A stretch of DNA of 64,000 nucleotides, taken from Halopenitus persicus (GTDB lineage: Archaea; Halobacteriota; Halobacteria; Halobacteriales; Haloferacaceae). The stretch's first letter is position 1, and every line of letters starts with the position of its first letter. The DNA lies in NCBI RefSeq assembly GCF_002355635.1, contig NZ_AP017558.1:1736001-1800000 (forward strand). Reading direction: 5' to 3'. Positions 17,589-28,098 of this stretch are shown one piece after another. The notes under the pieces were generated by a model. That model was given only the letters and a program-made list of their open reading frames with translations. It was not told where the DNA came from and did not search any database. The translations under genes and the position numbers were made by a program.

Positions 17589-19943
17589 ATGGCGAGTGCC
17601 CTTGACGAGGACACCCAGGAGACGCTCACCGACGGGTGGGAGTCCACGAAGGTGGTCCTTCGGTCGATCCAGAAGGACCTCCAGAAGGTGTTCGTCGTCT
17701 TCCTCATCGGGTTCCTCGCGACGTTCTACGCCCTTCGCATCTACATCTGGGACTGGCTCAAGGGGATCACGGTCGCGAACATGCCCGTCGACGTCGAGGC
17801 CGAGCTCGAGATCATCGCCCAGACGCCCTTCGAGGTCATCCTGCTGCAGGCGAAGATCGGCCTGGTCGTCGGCGCGGTGTTCGCGCTCCCGGCGCTGATC
17901 TATTACGCCCGCGACGGACTCCGCCGCCGCGGGATGTGGCCCCAGTCCCCGATCCCGCGGTGGAAGATCGCGTCGATCGGACTGCTCGCGGCGGCGCTTT
18001 TCGTCGCCGGCGTCTCCTACGGCGTCTTCGTCTTCTTCCCGGTGATGTTCTCGTTCCTCGCCGCTTTCGGGCTCGAGGCGGGCTTCAACCCGAGCTACTC
18101 GATCGTGATGTGGACCGAGTTCATCGTCTTCCTCTCCATCTCCTTCGGCCTCGCCGGCCAGATGCCGCTCGTGATCACCGGGCTCTCCTACGCCGAAATC
18201 GTTCCCTACGAGACGTTCCGTGACAAGTGGCGCCACGCCGTCGTCGGGATCTTCTTCTTCGGCGCGATGTTCTCGCCGCCGGACCCGTTCACCCAGATCA
18301 TGTGGGCGATCCCGCTCACGACGCTGTACGGGTTCAGCCTCTATCTCGCCAAGGTCGTCGTCACGGCCAAGCGCTCCTCCGACCGGATCGACCCCTTCGC
18401 CTCGACCCGCCGCCACTGGAACCTCGTCGGCGGCGCGGGCGTGCTCGGCGGCGGGATCGTCTACGCCTACTACACCTACGGCGGTCGCGAGGCGACGAAC
18501 GCGCTGTTGACCTGGGCCGGCAGCTCACGACGGGTCGCGCCGCCGGGTGCGGGATGGGGGACCGACGCCGCCACCGCGATCGCCGTCTACGCGACCTGCG
18601 TCGCCATTCTGTTCGTCGTCCTCGCCGTCCTCGCGGCCGTCTACCGCGACCTCGACGCCGACGCGACCGGAGGTTCCGGATCCCTCGCCGCGGGCGGGGA
18701 CGGCCGGCACGGCGACCCCACCGCGATCGACCTCGGGGAACTCGACGCCGGCGGTATCCGGGCCGCCCCCGAGGCGGCCTTCGCCGCCCTCTCGGAGGAG
18801 GAGGCGCTCGCGCTCGCGAGCGACGCGATGGAGGACGACGACTCCGAAACGGCGCAGGCGATCCTCGACCGGTTCGACGAGGCGACCGCCGACCCGGACG
18901 AGGAGTCGGCCGACTCGGAAACGGCTGATTCGGACGGTGACTCGGAAGTTGGCGGTTCGGCGGCTGATTCGACGGCGGATGAGGACACGGTTGCGTCCGG
19001 AGCCGGCGCCGACGCGAGCGCCGAGCCCGCGGACCAGGATGACGACGGGATGCTCGGCGGGATCACCGACCGCGCCTCCAGAGCCAGCACGACCTTCCTC
19101 GACGACTTCGCGGAGGACACCGACGAGGAGGACATCGGCGGTTACTACACCGACCTGAAGTTCATCGTCGGCTCGCTTCGATCCCGGTCGTTCCGCCTCG
19201 TCGGCTGGTTCGTCGCCGTGATGGGTGCCGTGTTCACCTGGCTCTACCTCGGCGGCCTCGGCGGGGTCCGCGCGGACTTCCTCGACCGGCTCCCCGAGCG
19301 ATTCGACGCCGGCGAGTTCTCGGTGATCACGCTTCACCCGGTCGAGGCACTCGTCTTTATGGTGAAGTTCTCGGTGCTGATCGGGCTGCTCGCGGTCTTG
19401 CCGCTCGTCCTCTACTACGCGTGGCCGGCGCTGCGCGACCGCGGGTTCGTTCGCGGCCACGAGCGACGCATCTTCGTCTGGACGGGCGCGCTCGCCGGCG
19501 GCCTCGTCGGCGGATTCGCGCTCGGCTACCTCGTCATTGCGCCCGGGCTCATCTCGTATCTCGTCGCCGACGCGCTCGGCGCGGAGATGGTGATCACCTA
19601 CCGGATCAACGACTTCTTCTGGCTCATCATCTTCACGACCCTCGGGATCGGCGTGCTCGCTGACGTGCCGATCCTGATGGTGCTGTTGAACGCCGTGGGC
19701 ATTCCCTACGATGCCTTTCGGAACCGCTGGCGCGAGGCGACGATCGCCGCGATGACGTTCGCGGCCGTGCTCACCCCCGCCGACATCGTGACGATGATCC
19801 TCGTGACCGTTCCGTTGCTTGCGGCCTACTGGGTCGGCGTCGGCGTGCTCTACGTGATCACTCTCGGCGGGCGACGGAACCTTGCACCCCCGGCGCGGGT
19901 CCTCGAGGCCTCGGACCGGTTCGACGTCAGCACCGGCGAGTAG
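17589..19943 (+). CDS. tatC: Tandem TatC fusion protein (TatCt type)
   Basis: A 784-residue protein with two TatC domains in one chain (about 1-290 and 510-784). The first has ALPALIYYARDGLRRRG and SISFGLAGQMPLVI. The second has VLPLVLYYAWPALRDRG and TTLGIGVLADVPILM. A further pair of helices and a roughly 150-residue acidic cytoplasmic linker join them. Fused TatC is a known haloarchaeal trait. With TatCo it should form the Tat receptor complex; no tatA is in the window. The start at 17589 gives a normal cytoplasmic N-terminus. Confidence 0.92.
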   Translation: MASALDEDTQETLTDGWESTKVVLRSIQKDLQKVFVVFLIGFLATFYALRIYIWDWLKGITVANMPVDVEAELEIIAQTPFEVILLQAKIGLVVGAVFALPALIYYARDGLRRRGMWPQSPIPRWKIASIGLLAAALFVAGVSYGVFVFFPVMFSFLAAFGLEAGFNPSYSIVMWTEFIVFLSISFGLAGQMPLVITGLSYAEIVPYETFRDKWRHAVVGIFFFGAMFSPPDPFTQIMWAIPLTTLYGFSLYLAKVVVTAKRSSDRIDPFASTRRHWNLVGGAGVLGGGIVYAYYTYGGREATNALLTWAGSSRRVAPPGAGWGTDAATAIAVYATCVAILFVVLAVLAAVYRDLDADATGGSGSLAAGGDGRHGDPTAIDLGELDAGGIRAAPEAAFAALSEEEALALASDAMEDDDSETAQAILDRFDEATADPDEESADSETADSDGDSEVGGSAADSTADEDTVASGAGADASAEPADQDDDGMLGGITDRASRASTTFLDDFAEDTDEEDIGGYYTDLKFIVGSLRSRSFRLVGWFVAVMGAVFTWLYLGGLGGVRADFLDRLPERFDAGEFSVITLHPVEALVFMVKFSVLIGLLAVLPLVLYYAWPALRDRGFVRGHERRIFVWTGALAGGLVGGFALGYLVIAPGLISYLVADALGAEMVITYRINDFFWLIIFTTLGIGVLADVPILMVLLNAVGIPYDAFRNRWREATIAAMTFAAVLTPADIVTMILVTVPLLAAYWVGVGVLYVITLGGRRNLAPPARVLEASDRFDVSTGE

Positions 19944-19961
19944 CCGGCCCCGTCGCGGCTT

Positions 19962-20156
19962 CAGTGCCAGAAGTGCGGGTACGAGGTGAACGCGGACTAT
20001 AACGGCGCGAAGAATATTGGGCTACGGTACGCCCGGACGCGGACACACAGACTCCGGTCCTCGCCCAAGTCGGGGAGCGGAGACGCAGAAGTAGACCTGC
20101 GTATAACTGGTGGGACGTTGAACGGCAGGAGTCACCGGCCTGTTGCTGGCGACTGA
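19962..20156 (+). pseudogene. tnpB: TnpB C-terminal fragment
   Basis: A 64-codon fragment reading CQKCGYEVNADYNGAKNIGL at its start. This is the last half of the TnpB zinc ribbon (second CxxC) followed by the third RuvC motif (ADYNGAKNI, with the catalytic Asp). It then runs to a TGA at 20154-20156. More than 80% of the gene is missing, so no nuclease can be made. Confidence 0.85.
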
Positions 20157-20178
20157 CTGCCGGGAGTCCACATCAAAG

Positions 20179-20227
20179 CCCCACCCTCAAGGACCGAGGC
20201 GCGTAGCGCCGAGGGAGTAGGGTGGGG
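20179..20227 (+). ncRNA. TnpB right-end hairpin, candidate omega-RNA scaffold remnant
   Basis: CCCCACCCT (20179-20187) pairs perfectly with AGGGTGGGG (20219-20227), and an inner GGCGC-GTA-GCGCC stem forms a second hairpin. In IS200/IS605 elements the right end encodes the scaffold of the TnpB guide RNA, and the guide is the flanking sequence. Whether it is still transcribed cannot be seen here. Confidence 0.5.
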
Positions 20228-20231
20228 TAGT

Positions 20232-21434
20232 TTATTCGTCGTCAACCGCCACGTTCATCGCCGCCAGTTTCTCGCGGGCGACCGCCCGATCGATCGCTTC
20301 GGGAAGCGGTTCGACCCCGGTCCCGGTCGGTTCGCCGTCGACGATCGCCTCGAGCCCCCGCGCCATCAACGCGAAGGTCGCGTCCATCACGTCGACCGGA
20401 TTGCCGGCGCCGCTCGGCGCCGAGAGGTTCACCACGCGCCCCTCCGTGAGCAGCCGGATCGTCCGTCCGTCGGCGAACGCGATCCGCTCGACGCCCGGCT
20501 CGATCCGCGTCCGGTCGACCGCCACCTCCGCCAGCGCGTCGCGGTCGATCTCGGTCTCGGAGCCGATCGAGGCGAGGATCGCGCCGTCATCGATCGCGGC
20601 CAGCTGCTCGCGGCCGATCACGTCCGTCCGCCCGGTCGCGGCGATCACGAACGCGGCGTCCGCGACGGCCTCGGTCGCCGGTCGTACGTCGTGGCCGTCG
20701 GCGAGCGCTTCGAGGGCCTTTCGCGGGTCGATCTCCGCGACCGTCGTCCGCGCGCCGAGCGACCGAAGCTTGCGGGCGATCCCGCGTCCGCAGTGTCCGT
20801 ATCCGATCACGGCCGCCGTGGAGCCGGCGATCATCGCGTTCGTCAGGCTCGCGATCGCCGCGATCGAGCTCTCCGCGGTCCCGTGGACGTTGTCGAACCG
20901 CCGCTTCATCGGCGTCCCGTTGACGTCGTAGACCGGGAACGGGATCGGCACCGGCCCGTTTCCGGCGTCCGACCGGCCGAGCCGCCGCAGTCGGGTGATA
21001 CCCCCGGTCGTCTGCTCGCAGGCACCGGACACGTCCGCGGCGACGTCCGGGAAGTCACGACACAGCGGCACGAGGAGATTCGCGCCGTCGTCGGCGATCA
21101 GGTCCGGCTCCGCGGCGATCACCTCCTCGCGTGCCGTCTCGAGCGTCGCCTCCCCGTCTCCCGACGCGGTGAGCGGCGTGATCCCGGGACGCCGACGGAG
21201 CGCGGCCACGACGTCGGCGTGCGTCGACCCTGCCTCTCCGGCGACGAGCACGGTCGCGTCGCCGGTCGCGAGCACCTCGAGGAACCGACCGGTGTGCGGC
21301 GTCAGCGGTGCCGAGACGCCGACGACCCGGTCGGAAAAGGGGTGCCGCTCCGCAAATCGTTCCGCACACCGCTCGAGGAGCGGGGCTCGCTCGGCGAGCC
21401 GATCGATCACGTCCGGATCAGCGTCGGCATTCAT
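20232..21434 (-). CDS. Divergent adenosylhomocysteinase-like protein
   Basis: A 400-residue protein of the S-adenosylhomocysteine hydrolase family. It has a Rossmann NAD site (VIGYGHCGRGIARKL, about 222-236), VAEIDPRKALEAL, an active-site stretch NGTPMKRRFDNVHGTAESS and the C-terminal NLSAPSGAGNP. The usual TQDD motif is replaced by GSTHADVVAAL, and ETTTGV-type sequence by EQTTGGITRL. It may recycle SAH or be a paralogue with a new substrate. The start at 21434 is the first sensible ATG; upstream in-frame codons are unlike the family. Confidence 0.75.
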   Translation of the reverse strand: MNADADPDVIDRLAERAPLLERCAERFAERHPFSDRVVGVSAPLTPHTGRFLEVLATGDATVLVAGEAGSTHADVVAALRRRPGITPLTASGDGEATLETAREEVIAAEPDLIADDGANLLVPLCRDFPDVAADVSGACEQTTGGITRLRRLGRSDAGNGPVPIPFPVYDVNGTPMKRRFDNVHGTAESSIAAIASLTNAMIAGSTAAVIGYGHCGRGIARKLRSLGARTTVAEIDPRKALEALADGHDVRPATEAVADAAFVIAATGRTDVIGREQLAAIDDGAILASIGSETEIDRDALAEVAVDRTRIEPGVERIAFADGRTIRLLTEGRVVNLSAPSGAGNPVDVMDATFALMARGLEAIVDGEPTGTGVEPLPEAIDRAVAREKLAAMNVAVDDE

Positions 21435-21478
21435 GGGTGATCGCGAGCGCGAGTCGGGAAAACGGTTCGGACGATCGT

Positions 21479-21606
21479 GAGCTCTCGTATGCCGACGCGA
21501 TCCATCTCGCCACGGCATCCCTTCACGACGAATGTGCGTGCTCTACTTCGGTAACCCCGACTTCGCCGGTCTCGAGGGGATCGAGACCGTGGTTTTGGGC
21601 GACTGA
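21479..21606 (+). pseudogene. Frameshifted C-terminal fragment of a VapC-like PIN toxin
   Basis: ELSYADAIHLATASLHD in one frame is followed, after a shift near 21531-21535, by VLYFGNPDFAGLEGIETVVL and a TGA at 21604-21606. These are the last two conserved blocks of VapC-type PIN domains (DAIHLATA and GDPDF). The N-terminal catalytic Asp region and any antitoxin are absent. The fragment lies between the adenosylhomocysteinase-like gene and uvrA and is surely non-functional. Confidence 0.75.
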
Positions 21607-21616
21607 CGCGTTCCGG

Positions 21617-24625
<3,009 letters not shown>

Positions 24626-24734
24626 TCAGCCCCTCATTGCTCGCGCGCGTGGGAATACCCGTCGGTTCATCGCCCGCGACCGACATCGCGGTCAACGCGG
24701 TCGCCGCGGTGTTTGCCGCCGCTCGTCCTCGCGC

Positions 24735-25736
24735 TCACCGCCGTTCGCTCACCGGCAGCCGGTTGAACTCCTCGGAGAGCTGTGTGGCGACCTCGGAGAC
24801 GGTCGCGACCGCGAGCGGTCCGGCGATCACCCCGATCGGCCCCGCGGTCAGGACGCCGCCGACGAACCCGATGAAATAGAGGCTCGCCGCCAGCTCGGCC
24901 GTCTCGGCCGCCAGCCGCGTTCGGATCGCGAGATCCGGGATCCACCCGATCACGCCGCCGCCGATCACGAGGATCGCGACCGCGAGCAGCAGATCCCCGG
25001 CGATGACGTGGGTCGCTGCCAACGCCGCGATGAGCAGTATTGGCCCGACGACCGGGACGAACTGGAGGATCCCCGCCACCGCGGCGAGCATCACCGGCGA
25101 GGGATAGCCGAAGAGGAAAAAGACCGGAATCGCGATCAGGAACGTCCCGATTCCCGTGGCCGCCTGCACGACGTAGATCCCGTAGAGCGTTCGCTGTGCG
25201 CGCCGGCGGAGCGCCTCCACGAGGTCGCGGTAGGCGGGGGGAACGACCGCGAGGATCGCCTTCCGGGTTCGCTGTTCGTAGTACAGCACCGAGTAGACGA
25301 CGAAGACGAACAGCGCGAACTTGATGAGCAACACGGGCATCGCGGCCGCGATCGCCGTCGCCGCCGCGACCAGTCGAGCGATCGCCGCGTCGATCACGTC
25401 CGCGGTCACGATCGTGGTCGACCAGCGTCCGACGGCGATCGGGATCGTCTCCGGAGCCTCGTTGAGGTAGTCGATCACGGCGTCCAGCCGGAGGAACAGC
25501 ACGATCCCGAGCGGCGCCAGAATGGAGACCGTTCCGAGAAAGCCGACGATGGTCGCACCGACCGAGGAGATCCGCCGTGACGCGCCGCGGTTCCGGAGCG
25601 ATCGTCGAACCGGCGAGAGCACGTACGCGACGGTGATCGCGAAGAAGACGGTCCCGGCGACCTCCCAGAGCAACACCGCGGCGACGACCGCCGCGATCAC
25701 GAGCAGCGCGCCGAGCACGTACCGTCGCTTCACCAT
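24735..25736 (-). CDS. AI-2E family (PerM-like) membrane transporter
   Basis: A 333-residue integral membrane protein with about eight helices. The family pattern is visible in VPPAYRDLVEALRRRAQRTL and LQFVPVVGPILLI near the middle, with a PIGVIAGPLAVA motif near the end. Members export small molecules or, in some cases, exchange Na+ for H+. The substrate here is unknown. A TATA box 28 bases before the start supports 25736. It lies behind uvrA with a short gap and its own promoter. Confidence 0.85.
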   Translation of the reverse strand: MVKRRYVLGALLVIAAVVAAVLLWEVAGTVFFAITVAYVLSPVRRSLRNRGASRRISSVGATIVGFLGTVSILAPLGIVLFLRLDAVIDYLNEAPETIPIAVGRWSTTIVTADVIDAAIARLVAAATAIAAAMPVLLIKFALFVFVVYSVLYYEQRTRKAILAVVPPAYRDLVEALRRRAQRTLYGIYVVQAATGIGTFLIAIPVFFLFGYPSPVMLAAVAGILQFVPVVGPILLIAALAATHVIAGDLLLAVAILVIGGGVIGWIPDLAIRTRLAAETAELAASLYFIGFVGGVLTAGPIGVIAGPLAVATVSEVATQLSEEFNRLPVSERR

Positions 25737-25760
25737 CGTGTGTGTCTGTGTGACGGGGGC

Positions 25761-25767
25761 ATATAAG
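25761..25767 (-). promoter_or_regulatory. TATA box for the AI-2E family gene
   Basis: CTTATAT on the minus strand, 28 bases before the ATG at 25736. Confidence 0.65.
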
Positions 25768-25777
25768 AGCGATCGGT

Positions 25778-25837
25778 CGGCCGATCGCCGACCTGGGTCG
25801 CGTTACCCGGCCGATCGCCGACCTGGGTCGCGTCACC
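25778..25837. repeat. 30-bp tandem repeat, two copies
   Basis: A unit containing CGGCCGATCGCCGACCTGGG is present twice with a 30-base period and about one mismatch, between the AI-2E gene promoter and the DUF6517-like gene. Confidence 0.75.
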
Positions 25838-25861
25838 CGGTCGATCCGCCGGCCCGGCTCG

Positions 25862-26701
25862 TCACTCGACCGCGACGATGAGCGTCCCGACGTCCTCCTC
25901 GAAGACGGTCGGGTCGGCCGCCAGCGTCTCGTTCTCGACGAGCGTCCCGGCGTCCGGTGCGCGTTCGGGCAGCGCCTCGTTCATCGCGGTCGTGATCCGC
26001 TCGACCGGATACGCGCCGCCCGCGAGCAGGACGTCGGTTCCGTCGTGCCAGACCGCAACGTGGCCCTCCATCTCGACTGCGCCGGACACCGGCTGAGTCG
26101 TTCCGCCGGACGCTTCGATTTCGGTCGAGAGGGGGAACGATCCCCGGTAGGTGTACTGTGTGGCTTCGTGGCCGGTCTCAACCTCGATCGTCGACTCGCC
26201 GGTTCGTTCGACGTCCTCGAGCCCGGCGTCACGGAGCTGCGAGCGGAACGCGTCGTTCGCCGCGGTCCGAACCTGGCTCATCACGCGATCCTGGCCGATG
26301 CCGAGCGGGAGGCGATCGACGCCCGGCCGGAGGTCGACCCGCGTCGCGAAGAAGACCGTCGGCGATCCGTCCGCCTCGAACGTCTCCGCGATCGCCTCCG
26401 CCATCCCCACGTGTTCGTGGATCGTCGTGTGTTCGAGCGCCCGGACCGTAACCGGCCCCACCTCGGTCTCGAGGATCGTCCCGCTCGTCTCGTCGACGAG
26501 CCGCCAGTCCTCCTCGATCCGGTCGTCGGTCACGGTCGGCGCCGGCACCTCGCCCTCACGGCCGCCGAGACAGCCGGCGAGTCCGATCGTCGTGGCGACG
26601 CCCGTTGCGGCAAGCAGCCGGCGCCTGCTCGTCGTGGTCTCCGGCTTCGATTCGCGTCCCGTTCCCGACCCCGTCAGTACCCCTGAGCGTGTCCCCACCA
26701 T
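25862..26701 (-). CDS. Tat-exported lipoprotein, DUF6517-like
   Basis: A 279-residue protein with a Tat lipoprotein signal: SRRRLLAATG, then IGLAGC with the lipobox Cys near residue 44. The mature part begins with VPAPTVTDDRIEEDWRLVDE, the recurrent start of haloarchaeal DUF6517 proteins. It is likely anchored outside the membrane; function unknown. A minus-strand CGAATATG element about 30 bases before 26701 supports this start. It is divergent from the thiamine-type importer, which has its own promoter. Confidence 0.75.
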   Translation of the reverse strand: MVGTRSGVLTGSGTGRESKPETTTSRRRLLAATGVATTIGLAGCLGGREGEVPAPTVTDDRIEEDWRLVDETSGTILETEVGPVTVRALEHTTIHEHVGMAEAIAETFEADGSPTVFFATRVDLRPGVDRLPLGIGQDRVMSQVRTAANDAFRSQLRDAGLEDVERTGESTIEVETGHEATQYTYRGSFPLSTEIEASGGTTQPVSGAVEMEGHVAVWHDGTDVLLAGGAYPVERITTAMNEALPERAPDAGTLVENETLAADPTVFEEDVGTLIVAVE

Positions 26702-26727
26702 CGGTCCCGTATTGAGCCGTGACCGAC

Positions 26728-26735
26728 ATATTCGT
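26728..26735 (-). promoter_or_regulatory. TATA-like box for the DUF6517-like gene
   Basis: CGAATATG on the minus strand, about 30 bases before the start at 26701. Confidence 0.5.
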
Positions 26736-26785
26736 ACCGGTCACGCCGATCCGTGGGTCCTCGCCGAGATCCGCCGAAACGCTCC

Positions 26786-26794
26786 GTTTAAGTA
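26786..26794 (+). promoter_or_regulatory. TATA box for thiB
   Basis: GTTTAAGTA centred 28 bases before the ATG at 26818. Transcription should start at or near the ATG, which leaves no room for a thiamine riboswitch. Confidence 0.6.
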
Positions 26795-26817
26795 CCACTC
26801 GGGAAAACAACCGGGTA

Positions 26818-27984
26818 ATGGATAGAGACCGCGCGAGCCGTCGATCGTTTTTGTCGGCTGCCGGAACGGCCGCCGCCGTGGGGATCGCGGGATGTGCCTC
26901 CTTCGAGGGGCCGGCCGAGGAGACCGGAAACGGAAACGGCGACGGGAACGGTGATGGGACTCCCGACGGCACCGCGACCTCCTCCGGAAGCGGCGACGGC
27001 GACGCCGACGATCGGACCCTCGTTGTCGGGACCTACGGCGCGTTCATCGACGCGCCCTCGACGAGTCCCGGCGCCTGGCTCAAGGACGCCTTCGAGGCGG
27101 AGACGGGCGCGGAGCTCGTCTGGCAGACGCCGCCCAACGGGCTCAACTACTACATCGAGCGCCACAACGCCGGTGTCGACGTGGAGGCTGATCTATACCT
27201 CGGCCTCAACCCGGACGACATGGTCCACATCGACGAGAACGCCGAAGGAACGCTGTTCGCCCAGGCGGGCGACGTCGAGGGACGCGACGACGTCAAACCC
27301 GGGCTCGATTTCGACCCGAACGACCGGGCGGTCCCCTACGACACGGGCTACATCAGCCTCGTGTACGACGGCACCGCGACCGAGGCCCCGGCGACCTTCG
27401 AGGGGCTGCTCGAGGCGGATCACCGAGGGGACCTGATCGCCCAGACGCCCGGCAGCGACACCGGGCGAGCGTTTCTGTTGCACACGATCCACGAGTTCGG
27501 CGCGGACGGCGAGTACGACTACCTCGACTTCTGGAGCGAGTTACAGGACAACGACGTCCGCGTGCTCGGCACGTGGAGTGACGCCTACGACGCGTGGTCC
27601 GCCGGCGAGGCGCCGATGGTCGTCTCCTACTCCACGGACCAGGTCTTCGCCGCCGAGAGCGGTGCCGACCTCGAGAAACACCAGATACGGTTTCTCAACG
27701 ACCAGGGCTACGCGAACCCGGAGGGGATGGCCACCTTCGCCGACGCGGCCGATCCCGAGCTCGCCCGGGAGTTTATGTCGTTCGTGCTCCGCCCGGAGAT
27801 CCAAGGGGAGATCGCTCAGCGGAACGTCCAGTTCCCCGCGACCGAGACGGCGGAGCTGCCCGACGACTACGCCGAGCTCGCCCACGAACCGCCCGAACCG
27901 GTTACCTTCACGTATGCGGAACTGCAAGGCTCGCTCGATGGTTGGATCGACGACTGGGAACGCCAGTTCGCCGGTGGCAACTGA
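26818..27984 (+). CDS. thiB: Thiamine-type ABC transporter substrate-binding lipoprotein
   Basis: A 388-residue extracellular binding protein. A Tat lipoprotein signal (SRRSFLSAAG, lipobox ending GIAGC near residue 27) is followed by a Gly/Asn/Asp linker. The solute-binding domain starts at TLVVGTYGAFIDAP and shows ADLYLGLNPDD and VPYDTGYISLVYD, the TbpA/ThiB pattern. It heads a thiBPQ-like operon. Thiamine or a phosphate ester is the likely ligand, but the related iron and spermidine binding proteins cannot be fully excluded. The start follows from the TATA box 28 bases upstream. Confidence 0.82.
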   Translation: MDRDRASRRSFLSAAGTAAAVGIAGCASFEGPAEETGNGNGDGNGDGTPDGTATSSGSGDGDADDRTLVVGTYGAFIDAPSTSPGAWLKDAFEAETGAELVWQTPPNGLNYYIERHNAGVDVEADLYLGLNPDDMVHIDENAEGTLFAQAGDVEGRDDVKPGLDFDPNDRAVPYDTGYISLVYDGTATEAPATFEGLLEADHRGDLIAQTPGSDTGRAFLLHTIHEFGADGEYDYLDFWSELQDNDVRVLGTWSDAYDAWSAGEAPMVVSYSTDQVFAAESGADLEKHQIRFLNDQGYANPEGMATFADAADPELAREFMSFVLRPEIQGEIAQRNVQFPATETAELPDDYAELAHEPPEPVTFTYAELQGSLDGWIDDWERQFAGGN

Positions 27985-28098
27985 CGCGGTGGTCGTCGAC
28001 ACCGCCGGTGGCGGTCGCCGGTCCGGCGTCGCCGGCCTCGAGCAGCTCGCCCTCGCCTCCGGTGGTCGACGATCAGCTCACCAACGGAGGGCCGCTCC

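Larger units (their letters stand above)
19955..20231 (+). mobile_element. Right-end remnant of an IS200/IS605-family (IS1341-type) element
   Basis: The stretch holds the last part of a tnpB gene followed by a stable hairpin region like the right end of such elements. No left end, no tnpA and no N-terminal tnpB sequence lie before it, since the tatCt stop is only about 12-18 bases away. The hairpin ends four bases before the stop codon (TAA, minus strand, 20232-20234) of the adenosylhomocysteinase-like gene. Confidence 0.75.

Noticed and set aside
26735-26817. TPP riboswitch before thiB
   Set aside because: The TATA box lies about 28 bases from the start codon, so there is no leader RNA to fold.
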